Source: Bordetella genomosp. 13
GTDB taxonomy: Bacteria > Pseudomonadota > Gammaproteobacteria > Burkholderiales > Burkholderiaceae_B
DNA: 64,000 nucleotides
Reading direction: 5' to 3'
NCBI RefSeq assembly: GCF_002119665.1
Contig: NZ_CP021111.1
Location: 1,178,001-1,242,000 of the forward strand
The notes beneath the pieces were generated by a model, which saw nothing but the letters and a program-made list of their open reading frames with translations, made no database searches and was not told the origin of the DNA. The position numbers and the translations under genes are program-made. Every line of letters begins with the position of its first letter. Positions within the stretch are counted from its first letter, which is position 1. Below are positions 53,955 through 61,852 of the stretch, piece after piece.

Positions 53955-54272
53955 TCAGCGGCGCAGGGCGGAGACAGAGGACAGCGCGCCGGCCACCACG
54001 CCGACCACCACGGCCAGGCCGATGGATTTCCATGCATGCTGGTGCACGTAGCGGTCGGTCCTCGCGGCAACGCGCTTGACGTTGCGCGACCGCGCCATAC
54101 GCCGCAAGCTGTGTGCCTGGCGCTTCAGGCGCTCTCCCACGCCGCGCGTCGCGTCGGTTGCGTGCTCGGCATTGGCCTCGATCATGTCGTCGGCACGGGT
54201 CGACAGCGACCGCACCGGATCATGGGCGCCGGCAGTCGGGGCGTTGGAGTAGGCATGGTGTTGAGAGGACAT
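53955..54272 (-). CDS. DUF883 (ElaB/YqjD-like) membrane-anchored protein
   Basis: 105 residues: a soluble helical N-terminus with several charged repeats (ADDMIEANAEHATDATRGVGERLKRQAHSLRRMARSRN), then one C-terminal membrane helix (SIGLAVVVGVVAGALSSVSAL) ending in RR. Members of this family are ribosome-associating, stationary-phase or stress-induced inner-membrane proteins in E. coli. Shares strand with the glycine-zipper protein. Confidence 0.82.
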   Translation of the reverse strand: MSSQHHAYSNAPTAGAHDPVRSLSTRADDMIEANAEHATDATRGVGERLKRQAHSLRRMARSRNVKRVAARTDRYVHQHAWKSIGLAVVVGVVAGALSSVSALRR

Positions 54273-54754
54273 AGTCGGCTCCTTTTTTCACGGGCGCGTG
54301 CCGCCCATTGGGGATGACTGCCTCACACAGGCGGCGCGCCGCGATTTGCGCGACCGGCGCAATCGAGAATGCGCGCCGCCATGCGCGGGAGGCAGGACTC
54401 GCTGTTCATTCTGGCGGCCGGACGCGGCGCCGGGCTTGAGTTTGGCTACGACGAGTAAGTGCCTGTTTCCCTGGGGCCACACATTCGAGGCCGCGAGGTC
54501 ACCGGGGGCGCATTTCGATACCTTCCCACACAGTCGCGGCAGCGTTGCCGCAACACTTCCCCAGGGGCGGAACGCGCGGACTGGAGGGCATGGAGTTGCA
54601 TGCGCTCTCGTTTCAATCGACCGAATTGAGGCAAAAAACGGACATTGTTTCAATCGCGCTTGGAGAATCAGCGCGATATGTTGCGAGAACATACATAAAT
54701 CGTTGGCACGGCGAACGTGATGAAAGCCCCCGCAGTGGGGAGGAGAAGGGAAAA
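54273..54754. other. Long intergenic region before the chemoreceptor gene
   Basis: 482 bp with no supported gene. It contains a small GC hairpin (GCGGCA...TGCCGC around 54534-54552), two GTTTCAATCG words (54611 and 54648 regions) and an AT-rich stretch before a strong RBS (GGGGAGGAGAAGGG). Open frames crossing it on both strands lack an RBS and any family feature. Confidence 0.5.
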
Positions 54755-56086
54755 ATGCGGGTCTCGCTGGATGGCTTACTCGGGCGTAACCGGCAGCGCC
54801 GGCTCGCGGAGCTGTATGGGCAACTCGCGGCCATACACCGTTCCCAGGCGGTCATCGAATTCGACCTGGCCGGCCATGTGCTGGCCGCCAACGAGAATTT
54901 TCTCGCCACGATGGGCTATCGGCTCGAGCAAGTGCGCGGCCGGCATCATTGCATGTTCGTGGACGCCGCCACGCGCGAGTCGCAAGCCTATGCCGAGTTC
55001 TGGCGCCGCCTTGGGCAGGGCATATACGATGCCGGCCGCTACCGGCGCGTGGCGCATGACGGCCGCGAAGTATGGCTGCAGGCCACCTACAACCCGATTC
55101 TTGACCGCCGCGGCAAGCCGCTGAAGGTGGTGAAGTACGCCACGGACATCACGGAACAGCAGCGCCGCAACGCCGACGCGGAAGGGCAGCTGGCGGCCAT
55201 CGCGAAGGTGCAGGCCGTGATCGAATTCGCGGTAGACGGCACGATCCTGAAAGCGAATGACCTGTTCCTGCGCGCCTTGGGATACCGGTTGGACGAGATC
55301 GTGGGACAGCACCACAGCATGTTCGTGCGGCCCGACGAGCGCCGCAGCGCGGCCTATGGCGAGTTCTGGCGCAAGCTGGCCAGCGGCGCGCACGACTCTG
55401 GCCAATACCTGCGCGTCGGCAAGGGCGGACGCGAAGTGTGGATCGAGGCCAGCTACAACCCCATCTTCGACGCGGATGGCCGGCCTTTCAAGGTGGTGAA
55501 GTACGCCACCGACATCACGCGGCGCTTCACCGCGGCGCAGACGCTGCGCGTGGCGGTGCAGGGCCTCACCGAGAACGCCGAGCGCGCCGAACAGGCCAAC
55601 CAGCTTGCCGTGGACGCCAGTCGCATCGCCGAGGACGGGGGGCACACGGTGCAGCGGGTGATCGGCGCGATGGACGCCATCACCGCCAGTTCGCGCAAGA
55701 TCTCCGACATCATCGGCGTGATGGACGGCATCGCTTTCCAGACGAACATCCTCGCGCTGAATGCCGCGGTCGAGGCTGCGCGCGCGGGCGCCAACGGCAA
55801 GGGCTTCGCCGTGGTCGCCTCCGAGGTGCGCAGCCTGGCGCAAAGCAGCGCGGCGGCCGCCAAGGAGATCAAGGACCTCATCCACGCGTCGCGCGGGCAG
55901 GTCGACCGCGGCGCCGAACAGGTGCGACAGGCGGGCGCCACGATGGAAGAGATCGTGGCCTCGTCGCACCGCGTCACCGAGATCATGGCCGAGGTGGTGG
56001 ATGTCTCGCTGGCGCAGTCCGCCAAGCTGGGCGAAGTCACGCAAGACCTGACGGCGCAGGACGTCCAGCGTATCGGGGGCGGATAA
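54755..56086 (+). CDS. Soluble PAS-PAS methyl-accepting chemotaxis protein
   Basis: 443 residues from the ATG at 54755, preceded by a GGAGGAGAAGGG box. Two PAS domains in tandem (about 25-140 and 145-260), similar to each other ([25 protein letters not shown] / [25 protein letters not shown]), each followed by VVKYATDIT. The C-terminal signalling hairpin is intact ([46 protein letters not shown]). No membrane segment is present, so it is a cytoplasmic, Aer-like or energy/redox sensor; the two PAS copies may carry heme or flavin, but no ligand residue can be named. Confidence 0.9.
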   Translation: MRVSLDGLLGRNRQRRLAELYGQLAAIHRSQAVIEFDLAGHVLAANENFLATMGYRLEQVRGRHHCMFVDAATRESQAYAEFWRRLGQGIYDAGRYRRVAHDGREVWLQATYNPILDRRGKPLKVVKYATDITEQQRRNADAEGQLAAIAKVQAVIEFAVDGTILKANDLFLRALGYRLDEIVGQHHSMFVRPDERRSAAYGEFWRKLASGAHDSGQYLRVGKGGREVWIEASYNPIFDADGRPFKVVKYATDITRRFTAAQTLRVAVQGLTENAERAEQANQLAVDASRIAEDGGHTVQRVIGAMDAITASSRKISDIIGVMDGIAFQTNILALNAAVEAARAGANGKGFAVVASEVRSLAQSSAAAAKEIKDLIHASRGQVDRGAEQVRQAGATMEEIVASSHRVTEIMAEVVDVSLAQSAKLGEVTQDLTAQDVQRIGGG

Positions 56087-56143
56087 GATCCGCATTTCTT
56101 GGTACCCTTGGCGGGCCCTGACCCTATTCACCACGTCCGGACC

Positions 56144-56914
56144 GTGTTGCAGCCGCTTCCTACGCTTTCGCCATCGACTCTCATCCGCCCGCGCCGCGCG
56201 CGTGCGCGGTCCGGCCCGGCGCGATGGCTGCGCATGGCCGCCTGCTCGATCGCGATGGCGCTGCTGGCCGCCTGCGCTTCCGCGCCGCCGGCCGGCCCCG
56301 GCTATTACCGCGTCAAGGATGGCGACACCCTGACCAGGATCGCGCGAGAGGCCGGCCAGACCGTGGACGAGATCGTGCGGTGGAATGGCCTGAGCAGTCC
56401 TGACCGCATCGAGAAAGGCCAATTGCTGCGCGTGCAGCCGCCCGGCGACGGCCCTGGCGCCGACCGCACCGCCAGCGGTCCTGCCAAGTCCAGCTCCAAG
56501 CCCCGGCGCACGGCCACCGCGCCGGACGCGCCGGCCACCCCGGTGCGCGGCATCTCGCTGGTCTGGCCGGCGCAAGGCAGGATGGCGTCGGGCTACAACG
56601 GATCCAGTTCCAAGGGCATCACCATCGCCAACGACGCCGGCACGCCGGTAATATCGGCCGCGGCGGGCACGGTGGAATACGCCAGCAATGGACTGCGCGG
56701 CTACGGTAATCTGGTCATCGTGCGGCACGCGGGCGGGTTCCTCAGCATCTATGCCCACAACCGCAAGCTGCTGGTGAAGCAGGGCCAGTCGGTATCGCAG
56801 GGGCAGCGCATCGCCGAAATGGGCAACACCGACGCCAAGGCCGTGGGGCTGTACTTCGAGCTGCGGCAGAACGGCAAGCCGGTCAATCCCCTGGGGGCGC
56901 TGCCCAAGCGCTAG
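56144..56914 (+). CDS. NlpD-like LysM-LytM lipoprotein, catalytically degenerate
   Basis: Start uncertain: the GTG at 56144 (256 aa), TTG at 56099 and ATG at 56234 are all in frame. A lipobox LLAACAS marks lipidation. Then a LysM domain (YYRVKDGDTLTRIAREAGQTVDEIVRWNGLSSPDRIEKGQLLRV) and a LytM/M23 domain. The usual zinc ligands are lost: GYNGSSSKGITIAN replaces HxxxD, and IYAHNRK has HxN instead of HxH. This is the pattern of NlpD/EnvC activators of cell-wall amidases rather than active peptidases. It follows the chemoreceptor gene after 57 bp but is probably separate in function. Confidence 0.85.
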   Translation: MLQPLPTLSPSTLIRPRRARARSGPARWLRMAACSIAMALLAACASAPPAGPGYYRVKDGDTLTRIAREAGQTVDEIVRWNGLSSPDRIEKGQLLRVQPPGDGPGADRTASGPAKSSSKPRRTATAPDAPATPVRGISLVWPAQGRMASGYNGSSSKGITIANDAGTPVISAAAGTVEYASNGLRGYGNLVIVRHAGGFLSIYAHNRKLLVKQGQSVSQGQRIAEMGNTDAKAVGLYFELRQNGKPVNPLGALPKR

Positions 56915-57057
56915 CGGCGCGGACGCACTCAATGGTTCCTTGTACGGCGGCCAAAGTGGTCCAGTCTTCCAACCATTGCACCGATTCTAATAGCGGGTTC
57001 GCGGCCGGCCGCATCCGCCGGGCGCGGTCTTTTCTGCATACAAGCAAGGGGGATGCC

Positions 57058-58038
57058 ATGCGCATCAAGCAATACCTGATCGGCCTGGGCCTGCTGGCCA
57101 TCACCGCCACCGTGCCGGCATCGGCTCAGAACGCCGCCGACAACTGGCCCGACCGGCCCGTGAAGATCGTCGTGCCGTTCCAGGCCGGCTCGGCCACCGA
57201 CCTGATCACCCGCCAGGTGGCGCAGGCGCTGGGCCAGGAGTACAACCAGAGTGTCGTGGTGGAAGCGCGTCCCGGCGCCGCCGCCGCCATCGGCAGCTCG
57301 GCGGTGGCCCGTTCGCCTGCGGACGGCTACACGCTGCTGATGTCGGGCCCGGCCTCGATGGTCACCAACCGCTTCCTGTACAAGAACCTCAGCTACGATC
57401 CCGCGACCTTCGAGAAGGTCGCGGTCGTGGCCATCACGCCCAACATCCTGCTGTCCAACCCGAACGAACCGTTCAAGACGCTGCCCGAGATGGTCGCCTA
57501 TGCGAAGAAGAATCCCGGCAAGCTGACGTACGCGTCGTTCGGCGCCGGCACCACCTCGCACCTGGCGGGCGAGCTGCTGAAAAAGCTTGCCGGCATCGAC
57601 ATCGTGCACGTGCCCTACAAGGGCGCGGGCGAGGCGATCCCGGCGCTGCTCAGCGGCCAGGTCTCGATGTACTTCGACACCATCATGACGGCGCTGCCGC
57701 ACGTGCAATCGGGCAAGCTCAATGCGCTGGCCATCTCCACCGCGCAGCGTTCCGACATGGCGCCGAACATCCCGACGGTGGCCGAGCAGGGCTACGCGGG
57801 CTATGACGTGGCGCCCTGGTACGGTATCGTCGCGCCTGGGGGCACGCCCAAGCCCATCGTGGACAAGCTCAATGCCTCCATCAACCGCATGCTGAAGGAT
57901 CCCGATTTCCGCGCCAAGCTGGCCACCACCGGCGCCGAGCCGCGCGGCGGTTCGGTGGCCGATTTCGAGGCCATGGTCAATGCCGAGATCCCACGCACCG
58001 AACAGCTGATCAAGCAATCGGGCATGACGCTGCAGTAA
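57058..58038 (+). CDS. Bug-type (TctC) tripartite tricarboxylate transporter receptor
   Basis: 326 residues. Signal peptide (MRIKQYLIGLGLLAITATVPASAQ), then the Bug-receptor pattern: WPDRPVKIVVPFQAGSATD, NPGKLTYASFGAGTTSHLAGELLK, VPYKGAGEAIPALLSGQVSMYFD, APWYGIVAPGGTPKPIVDKLN. Bugs are extremely amplified in Bordetella and bind diverse organic anions or amino acids. A terminator follows; the next gene, a gamma-glutamyltransferase, starts 62 bp on. Ligand unknown; a gamma-glutamyl or peptide compound is a guess from context. Confidence 0.93.
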   Translation: MRIKQYLIGLGLLAITATVPASAQNAADNWPDRPVKIVVPFQAGSATDLITRQVAQALGQEYNQSVVVEARPGAAAAIGSSAVARSPADGYTLLMSGPASMVTNRFLYKNLSYDPATFEKVAVVAITPNILLSNPNEPFKTLPEMVAYAKKNPGKLTYASFGAGTTSHLAGELLKKLAGIDIVHVPYKGAGEAIPALLSGQVSMYFDTIMTALPHVQSGKLNALAISTAQRSDMAPNIPTVAEQGYAGYDVAPWYGIVAPGGTPKPIVDKLNASINRMLKDPDFRAKLATTGAEPRGGSVADFEAMVNAEIPRTEQLIKQSGMTLQ

Positions 58039-58051
58039 GCGTGCGCCCACA

Positions 58052-58081
58052 GGGCCCGCCTGGCGGGCCCGCCCATTTTTT
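58052..58081 (+). terminator. Terminator after the Bug receptor gene
   Basis: GGGCCCGCC (58052-58060) pairs with GGCGGGCCC (58062-58070) and is followed by GCCCATTTTTT. Situated between the receptor and the gamma-glutamyltransferase, so read-through must be partial or the latter has its own promoter. Confidence 0.8.
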
Positions 58082-58100
58082 CCTATCTCGAGTTCCTCCC

Positions 58101-59690
58101 ATGTCGTCCTGCGATTGGTCCTTCCCTTATCCCTCCCAGAAAATGCCCGTGATGGCGCGCAACGTGGTCAGCACCAGCCAGCCGCTGGCGGCGCAGGCGG
58201 GGCTGCGCATGCTGCTGCAGGGCGGCAACGCGGTCGACGCGGCCCTGGCCACCGCCATTGCCCTGACCGTGGTCGAGCCTGTGATGAACGGCATCGGCGG
58301 CGACATGTTCGTGCAGGTCTGGAAAGACGGCAGGCTGCAGGGCCTGAACTCGACCGGCTGCGCGCCCGCCGGCTGGACCGATGACCGCTTCGCGGGCCGC
58401 GACGCGATGCCGTCGATCGGGTGGGACACCGTCACGGTGCCGGGCCAGGTGGCGGGCTGGAAGGCGCTGTCCGACCGCCATGGCAAGCTGCCTTTCGCCA
58501 CCCTGTTCGAACCGGCCATCGCCTATGCCGAGGAAGGCTACGCGGTGTCGCCCACGGTGGCCCGCCAGTGGGCCAACCAGGCGCCCAAGCTGGCCGAGCA
58601 GCCCGGCTTCAAGGAAACCTTCCTGCGCCTGGGCCGCGCCCCGCGCGCCGGCGAGCACTGGCGCTTTCCCGAGCAGGCCCGCACGCTGCGCTTGATCGCC
58701 GAAACCGGCGGCGAGAGCTTCTATCGCGGCGAACTGGCCGAGCGTATCGATGCGCATGCCCGCAACACCGGCGGCGCGCTGCGCGCGACCGACCTCGCCG
58801 CGCACCAGCCGATGTGGGTGGAGCCGGTGTCGCAAGATTTCCGCGGCTACACGCTGCACGAGATCCCGCCCAGCGGGCAGGGCATCGCCGCGCTGATCGC
58901 GCTGGGCATCCTGGATCGCTTCGACCTGGAGGCCATGGGCCGCGACAGCGCCGACTTCTATCACGTCAGCCTCGAGGCCATGAAGCTGGCCTTCGCCGAC
59001 CTGCACCATCACATTTCCGATCCGGCCACCATGAAGGTGAGCACGGCGCAGCTGCTCGATCCGGCGTACCTGGCCGAGCGCGCCAAGCTGATCTCGATGG
59101 AACGCGCGGGCGCCCCCGGCGCGGGCGCGCCCTCAGTGGGCGGCACGGTGTACCTGGCCGCCGCGGACGCCGACGGCACCATGGTGTCGTTCATCCAGTC
59201 CAACTACCACGGCTTCGGTTCGGGCGTGGTGGTGCCGGACACGGGCATCTCGCTGCACAACCGCGGCTGCGGCTTCGTGCTGACCCCGGGCCATGTGAAT
59301 CGCGTGGCGCCCGGCAAGCGGCCGCTGCACACCATCATCCCCGGTTTCGTCACCCGCGCCGGCCAGCCGGTGATGGCCTTCGGCGTGATGGGCGGATCGA
59401 TGCAGGCACAGGGCCATCTGCAGGTGATGGCGCGCCTGGGCGCCTACAACCAGAACGTGCAGGCCATCAGCGATGCGCCGCGCTTCCGCGTCGAGAACGG
59501 CCCGGTGGTGACGGTGGAATCGCACCTGCCGGCCGACGTGGCGCAGGCGCTGCGCGATCGCGGCCACAATCTCGAAGTGGCGCAGCCGCTGAGCCTGGAT
59601 TTCGGGGCGGCGCAGTTGATCCAGCGCGGCGAGTACGGCTACGTGGCCGCCTCGGATTCGCGCCGCGACGGGCAGGCCGTGGGGTATTGA
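58101..59690 (+). CDS. Gamma-glutamyltransferase family protein (second copy)
   Basis: 529 residues from the ATG at 58101. No signal peptide is visible. QAGLRMLLQGGNAVDAALATAIALTVVEPVMNGIGGDMF, TVTVPGQVAGWKAL, EAMKLAFADLHHHISD and the cleavage site SVGGTVYLAAADADGTMVSF with nucleophile Thr349 show the family. The residues after the nucleophile are VY rather than the usual TH, and C-terminal GKRPLHTIIPGF and FGVMGGSMQAQGHLQV are conserved. Distinct from the copy at 36181-38001 (different length and motifs). Hydrolysis/transfer of gamma-glutamyl compounds is the family role. Confidence 0.9.
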   Translation: MSSCDWSFPYPSQKMPVMARNVVSTSQPLAAQAGLRMLLQGGNAVDAALATAIALTVVEPVMNGIGGDMFVQVWKDGRLQGLNSTGCAPAGWTDDRFAGRDAMPSIGWDTVTVPGQVAGWKALSDRHGKLPFATLFEPAIAYAEEGYAVSPTVARQWANQAPKLAEQPGFKETFLRLGRAPRAGEHWRFPEQARTLRLIAETGGESFYRGELAERIDAHARNTGGALRATDLAAHQPMWVEPVSQDFRGYTLHEIPPSGQGIAALIALGILDRFDLEAMGRDSADFYHVSLEAMKLAFADLHHHISDPATMKVSTAQLLDPAYLAERAKLISMERAGAPGAGAPSVGGTVYLAAADADGTMVSFIQSNYHGFGSGVVVPDTGISLHNRGCGFVLTPGHVNRVAPGKRPLHTIIPGFVTRAGQPVMAFGVMGGSMQAQGHLQVMARLGAYNQNVQAISDAPRFRVENGPVVTVESHLPADVAQALRDRGHNLEVAQPLSLDFGAAQLIQRGEYGYVAASDSRRDGQAVGY

Positions 59691-59752
59691 TCCGGTGCGG
59701 CCTGGGCGGGGCGCATGGCGCCCCTGCGCGCCGCGACCCGGCCGGATGTGAG

Positions 59753-59774
59753 AGGCCGCCTTCGGGCGGCCTTT
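59753..59774 (+). terminator. Terminator-like hairpin before yajQ
   Basis: AGGCCGCC-TTCG-GGCGGCCT (59753-59772), with two T residues after it. A stable UUCG-loop hairpin ending the gamma-glutamyltransferase transcript. Confidence 0.7.
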
Positions 59775-59890
59775 GCGCGTTCCGACGCTGGCGCATGGGC
59801 CCGGCAGGCAGGCTTGCCACGCGGCCGTGCAGAACCTGAATCGGCATACACTTCGGTTTTCACATCCAAGCAAGAAAGAGGATTGCCGCC

Positions 59891-60373
59891 ATGCCGAGTT
59901 TCGACGTCGTTTCCGAGGTCGACAAGCACGAACTGACCAATGCGGTCGACCAGGCCAACCGCGAGTTGGCCAACCGTTTCGATTTCAAGGGCACCAAGGC
60001 CAGCTTCGAGCTGGAGGGCTTCGAGGTGACCCAGGTCGCCGACTCGGCGTTCCAGTTGAAGCAGATGCTGGACATCCTGCGGGGCCGCCTGTCGGCGCGA
60101 GGCATCGACGTGCGCTGCATGGACGTCGCCGATCCGCTCGAGAACCTGGGCGGCGCCCGCCAGAAGATCACCATCAAGCAGGGCATCGAGCAGGCCACCG
60201 CCAAGAAGCTCGTGGCCGCCATCAAGGCCAGCAAGATCAAGGTCGAGAGCCAGATCAACGGCGACAAGCTGCGCATCACCGGCAAGAAGCGCGACGACCT
60301 GCAGGAAGTCATCGCCCTGCTGCGCAAGACCGACGTCGAGCTGCCGCTGCAGTTCCAGAACTTCCGCGACTAG
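59891..60373 (+). CDS. yajQ: YajQ-family nucleotide-binding protein
   Basis: 160 residues, the usual YajQ length. MPSFDVVSEVDKHELTNAVDQANRELANRFDFKGTKASFE is nearly diagnostic, as are RQKITIKQGIEQATAKKLV and KDLQ/RDDLQEVIALLRKTDVELPLQFQNFRD. YajQ proteins bind nucleotides; a Xanthomonas member binds c-di-GMP and acts with a LysR protein. Interestingly, a LysR gene follows immediately (21-bp gap), although it is of the usual YhjC-type and the partnership is inference. Confidence 0.96.
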   Translation: MPSFDVVSEVDKHELTNAVDQANRELANRFDFKGTKASFELEGFEVTQVADSAFQLKQMLDILRGRLSARGIDVRCMDVADPLENLGGARQKITIKQGIEQATAKKLVAAIKASKIKVESQINGDKLRITGKKRDDLQEVIALLRKTDVELPLQFQNFRD

Positions 60374-60394
60374 CCCGCGCGGGCGCCGGCGGCC

Positions 60395-61318
60395 ATGGGC
60401 CATTCCCAAGAACTGGAGTTGGTCGTCGCGCTGGTGCGCGCCGGCAGCTTCTCGGCCGCCGCGCGCGAACTGGGCGTGACGCCCGCCGCCGTCAGCAAGC
60501 GGCTGGCTCAGATCGAGGCAAGGCTGGGCGTGCGGCTGCTGAACCGCAGCACGCGACGCATCGGGCTTACCGCCGAAGGCGAGTTGTACCTGGAGAACGC
60601 GCGCCGCATCCTGGACGAGCTCGAAGAGCTGGACCGGCTGATATCGAGCCGCCAGGCCGAACCCAGCGGCCTGTTGAAGGTGAATGCGCCGCTGGGGTTC
60701 GGCCGCACGTACGTGGCGCCCGCCATCGCCCTGTTCAACCGCCGGCATCCGGCCGTGGGCGTGCAGCTGGAGCTGACCGATCACGCGGTGGATTTCATGC
60801 GCGACGGCTTCGACGTGGCCATCCGTTTCGGCGAACTGCCCGACACGCGCCTGATTGCCCGCCGCATCGCGCCCAACCGCCGGCTGGTGTGCGCGTCGCC
60901 GCGCTATCTCGACGTGCACGGCCGTCCGCAGGTGCCGCACGACCTGCTGCGGCACCAATGCATCGTGCTCAGGCAGAACGAGGAGGCCTACAACCTGTGG
61001 CGCTTCTCCAGCGGGCGGCACAGCGAGACGGTGAAGGTGCGCGGCCAACTCAGCAGCAACGATGGCGAGGTCACGATGACCTGGGGGCTGGCCGGGCTGG
61101 GCATCCTCCAGCGGGCCGAATGGGATCTGGCTCGCTATCTGCGCAGCGGCCGGCTGGAGCAGGTGCTGGCCGACTATCAATTGCCGCCCGCCGACATCTA
61201 TGCGGTGTTTCCCGAGAAGCATCACCTGTCGGCCAAGGTGCGGCTGTTCGTCGACTTCCTGGTCGAGCACTTCGAGGCCAGGCGGCAGGGTGCGGACGAA
61301 GAGGGGGCCGCCTGGTAG
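60395..61318 (+). CDS. LysR-family transcriptional regulator
   Basis: 307 residues. Winged helix at residues 3-62 (FSAAARELGVTPAAVSKRLAQIEARLGVRLLNRSTRRIGLTAEGELY) and an effector domain with VAIRFGELPDTRLIARRIAPNRRLVCASPRYL, typical of the CrgA-like group. The start at 60395 has no strong SD and might be internal to the yajQ transcript. Ends 20 bp before the hrp-box of the chaperone-effector operon. Confidence 0.92.
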   Translation: MGHSQELELVVALVRAGSFSAAARELGVTPAAVSKRLAQIEARLGVRLLNRSTRRIGLTAEGELYLENARRILDELEELDRLISSRQAEPSGLLKVNAPLGFGRTYVAPAIALFNRRHPAVGVQLELTDHAVDFMRDGFDVAIRFGELPDTRLIARRIAPNRRLVCASPRYLDVHGRPQVPHDLLRHQCIVLRQNEEAYNLWRFSSGRHSETVKVRGQLSSNDGEVTMTWGLAGLGILQRAEWDLARYLRSGRLEQVLADYQLPPADIYAVFPEKHHLSAKVRLFVDFLVEHFEARRQGADEEGAAW

Positions 61319-61338
61319 CGCAGCTCCGACGCCTCTAC

Positions 61339-61366
61339 GGAACCTATCCGCAAGGGCGGTTACTCA
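61339..61366 (+). promoter_or_regulatory. hrp-box-like promoter of a type III effector operon
   Basis: GGAACC (61339-61344), a 15-bp spacer, then TTACTCA (61360-61366). The hrp box recognised by HrpL-type ECF sigma factors is GGAACC-N15/16-CCACNNA; the match is full in the -35 part, and ACxxA is kept in the -10 part, with CC changed to TT. The ATG of the chaperone is 43 bp downstream. Bordetella uses the HrpL-like sigma factor BtrS for its type III genes, so this may be a BtrS promoter; no btrS is in view. Confidence 0.65.
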
Positions 61367-61408
61367 GGGCAATCGGCGCATGAGGCGCCGTCTCCGGAGA
61401 CACCCCCC

Positions 61409-61852
61409 ATGGATCTCAGCCAAGCCAACGCCCACATTGCCCAGTTAGGGCAGGAGTTGGGCCTTCCCCCCGACCTATCCCTGGACGAGGGCGGGGTGTG
61501 CATGCTGACTGTGGGCGAGGATCAGCTCGTCGTCTCGCTGGGCCATGACGCGGCGGGCGCCCTGCGGGTGCTGATCTGCCTGGACGACGTCATGCCCACA
61601 GGCGCGCAGCTGTCCGAGATCATGGTCGCGAACTTCGGCGGCGCGCGGACGGAGGGAGGCACCTTCGCGCTGACGCCCGTCACCGGCGCCCTGGTCCTGC
61701 AGCGCCGCTGCCACGCCGACGACCTGAATGGCGGCCTGTCCGCCGTGGTGGCCGGCCTGGTGCGCGTGGCGCGCCACTGGCGCACGCGCCTGCAGGCGCC
61801 GGCCTCGGCCGTGGCCCAGGCGCCCGCGGCTTTTCTCGGAGCACGCGCATGA
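61409..61852 (+). CDS. CesT/Tir-family type III secretion chaperone
   Basis: 147 residues with the class I chaperone pattern: helix (ANAHIAQLGQELGLPPDLSLDEGG), strand VCMLTVGEDQLVVSLGHD, LRVLICLDDV, and a second helix near the C-terminus (LNGGLSAVVAGLVRVARHWRTRL). These dimers bind the N-terminal region of a cognate effector and deliver it to the type III secretion ATPase. The stop overlaps the ATG of the effector gene, the common chaperone-effector arrangement. It is transcribed from an hrp-box-like promoter. Confidence 0.85.
   Translation: MDLSQANAHIAQLGQELGLPPDLSLDEGGVCMLTVGEDQLVVSLGHDAAGALRVLICLDDVMPTGAQLSEIMVANFGGARTEGGTFALTPVTGALVLQRRCHADDLNGGLSAVVAGLVRVARHWRTRLQAPASAVAQAPAAFLGARA

Noticed and set aside
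54298..54720. Possible small genes in the gap before the chemoreceptor
   Set aside because: No Shine-Dalgarno, no recognisable domain, and Arg/Cys-rich content on both strands.
54690..54720. Flagellar sigma-28 promoter before the chemoreceptor gene
   Set aside because: A TAAA word is present but the GCCGATAA -10 element is missing at the right distance.
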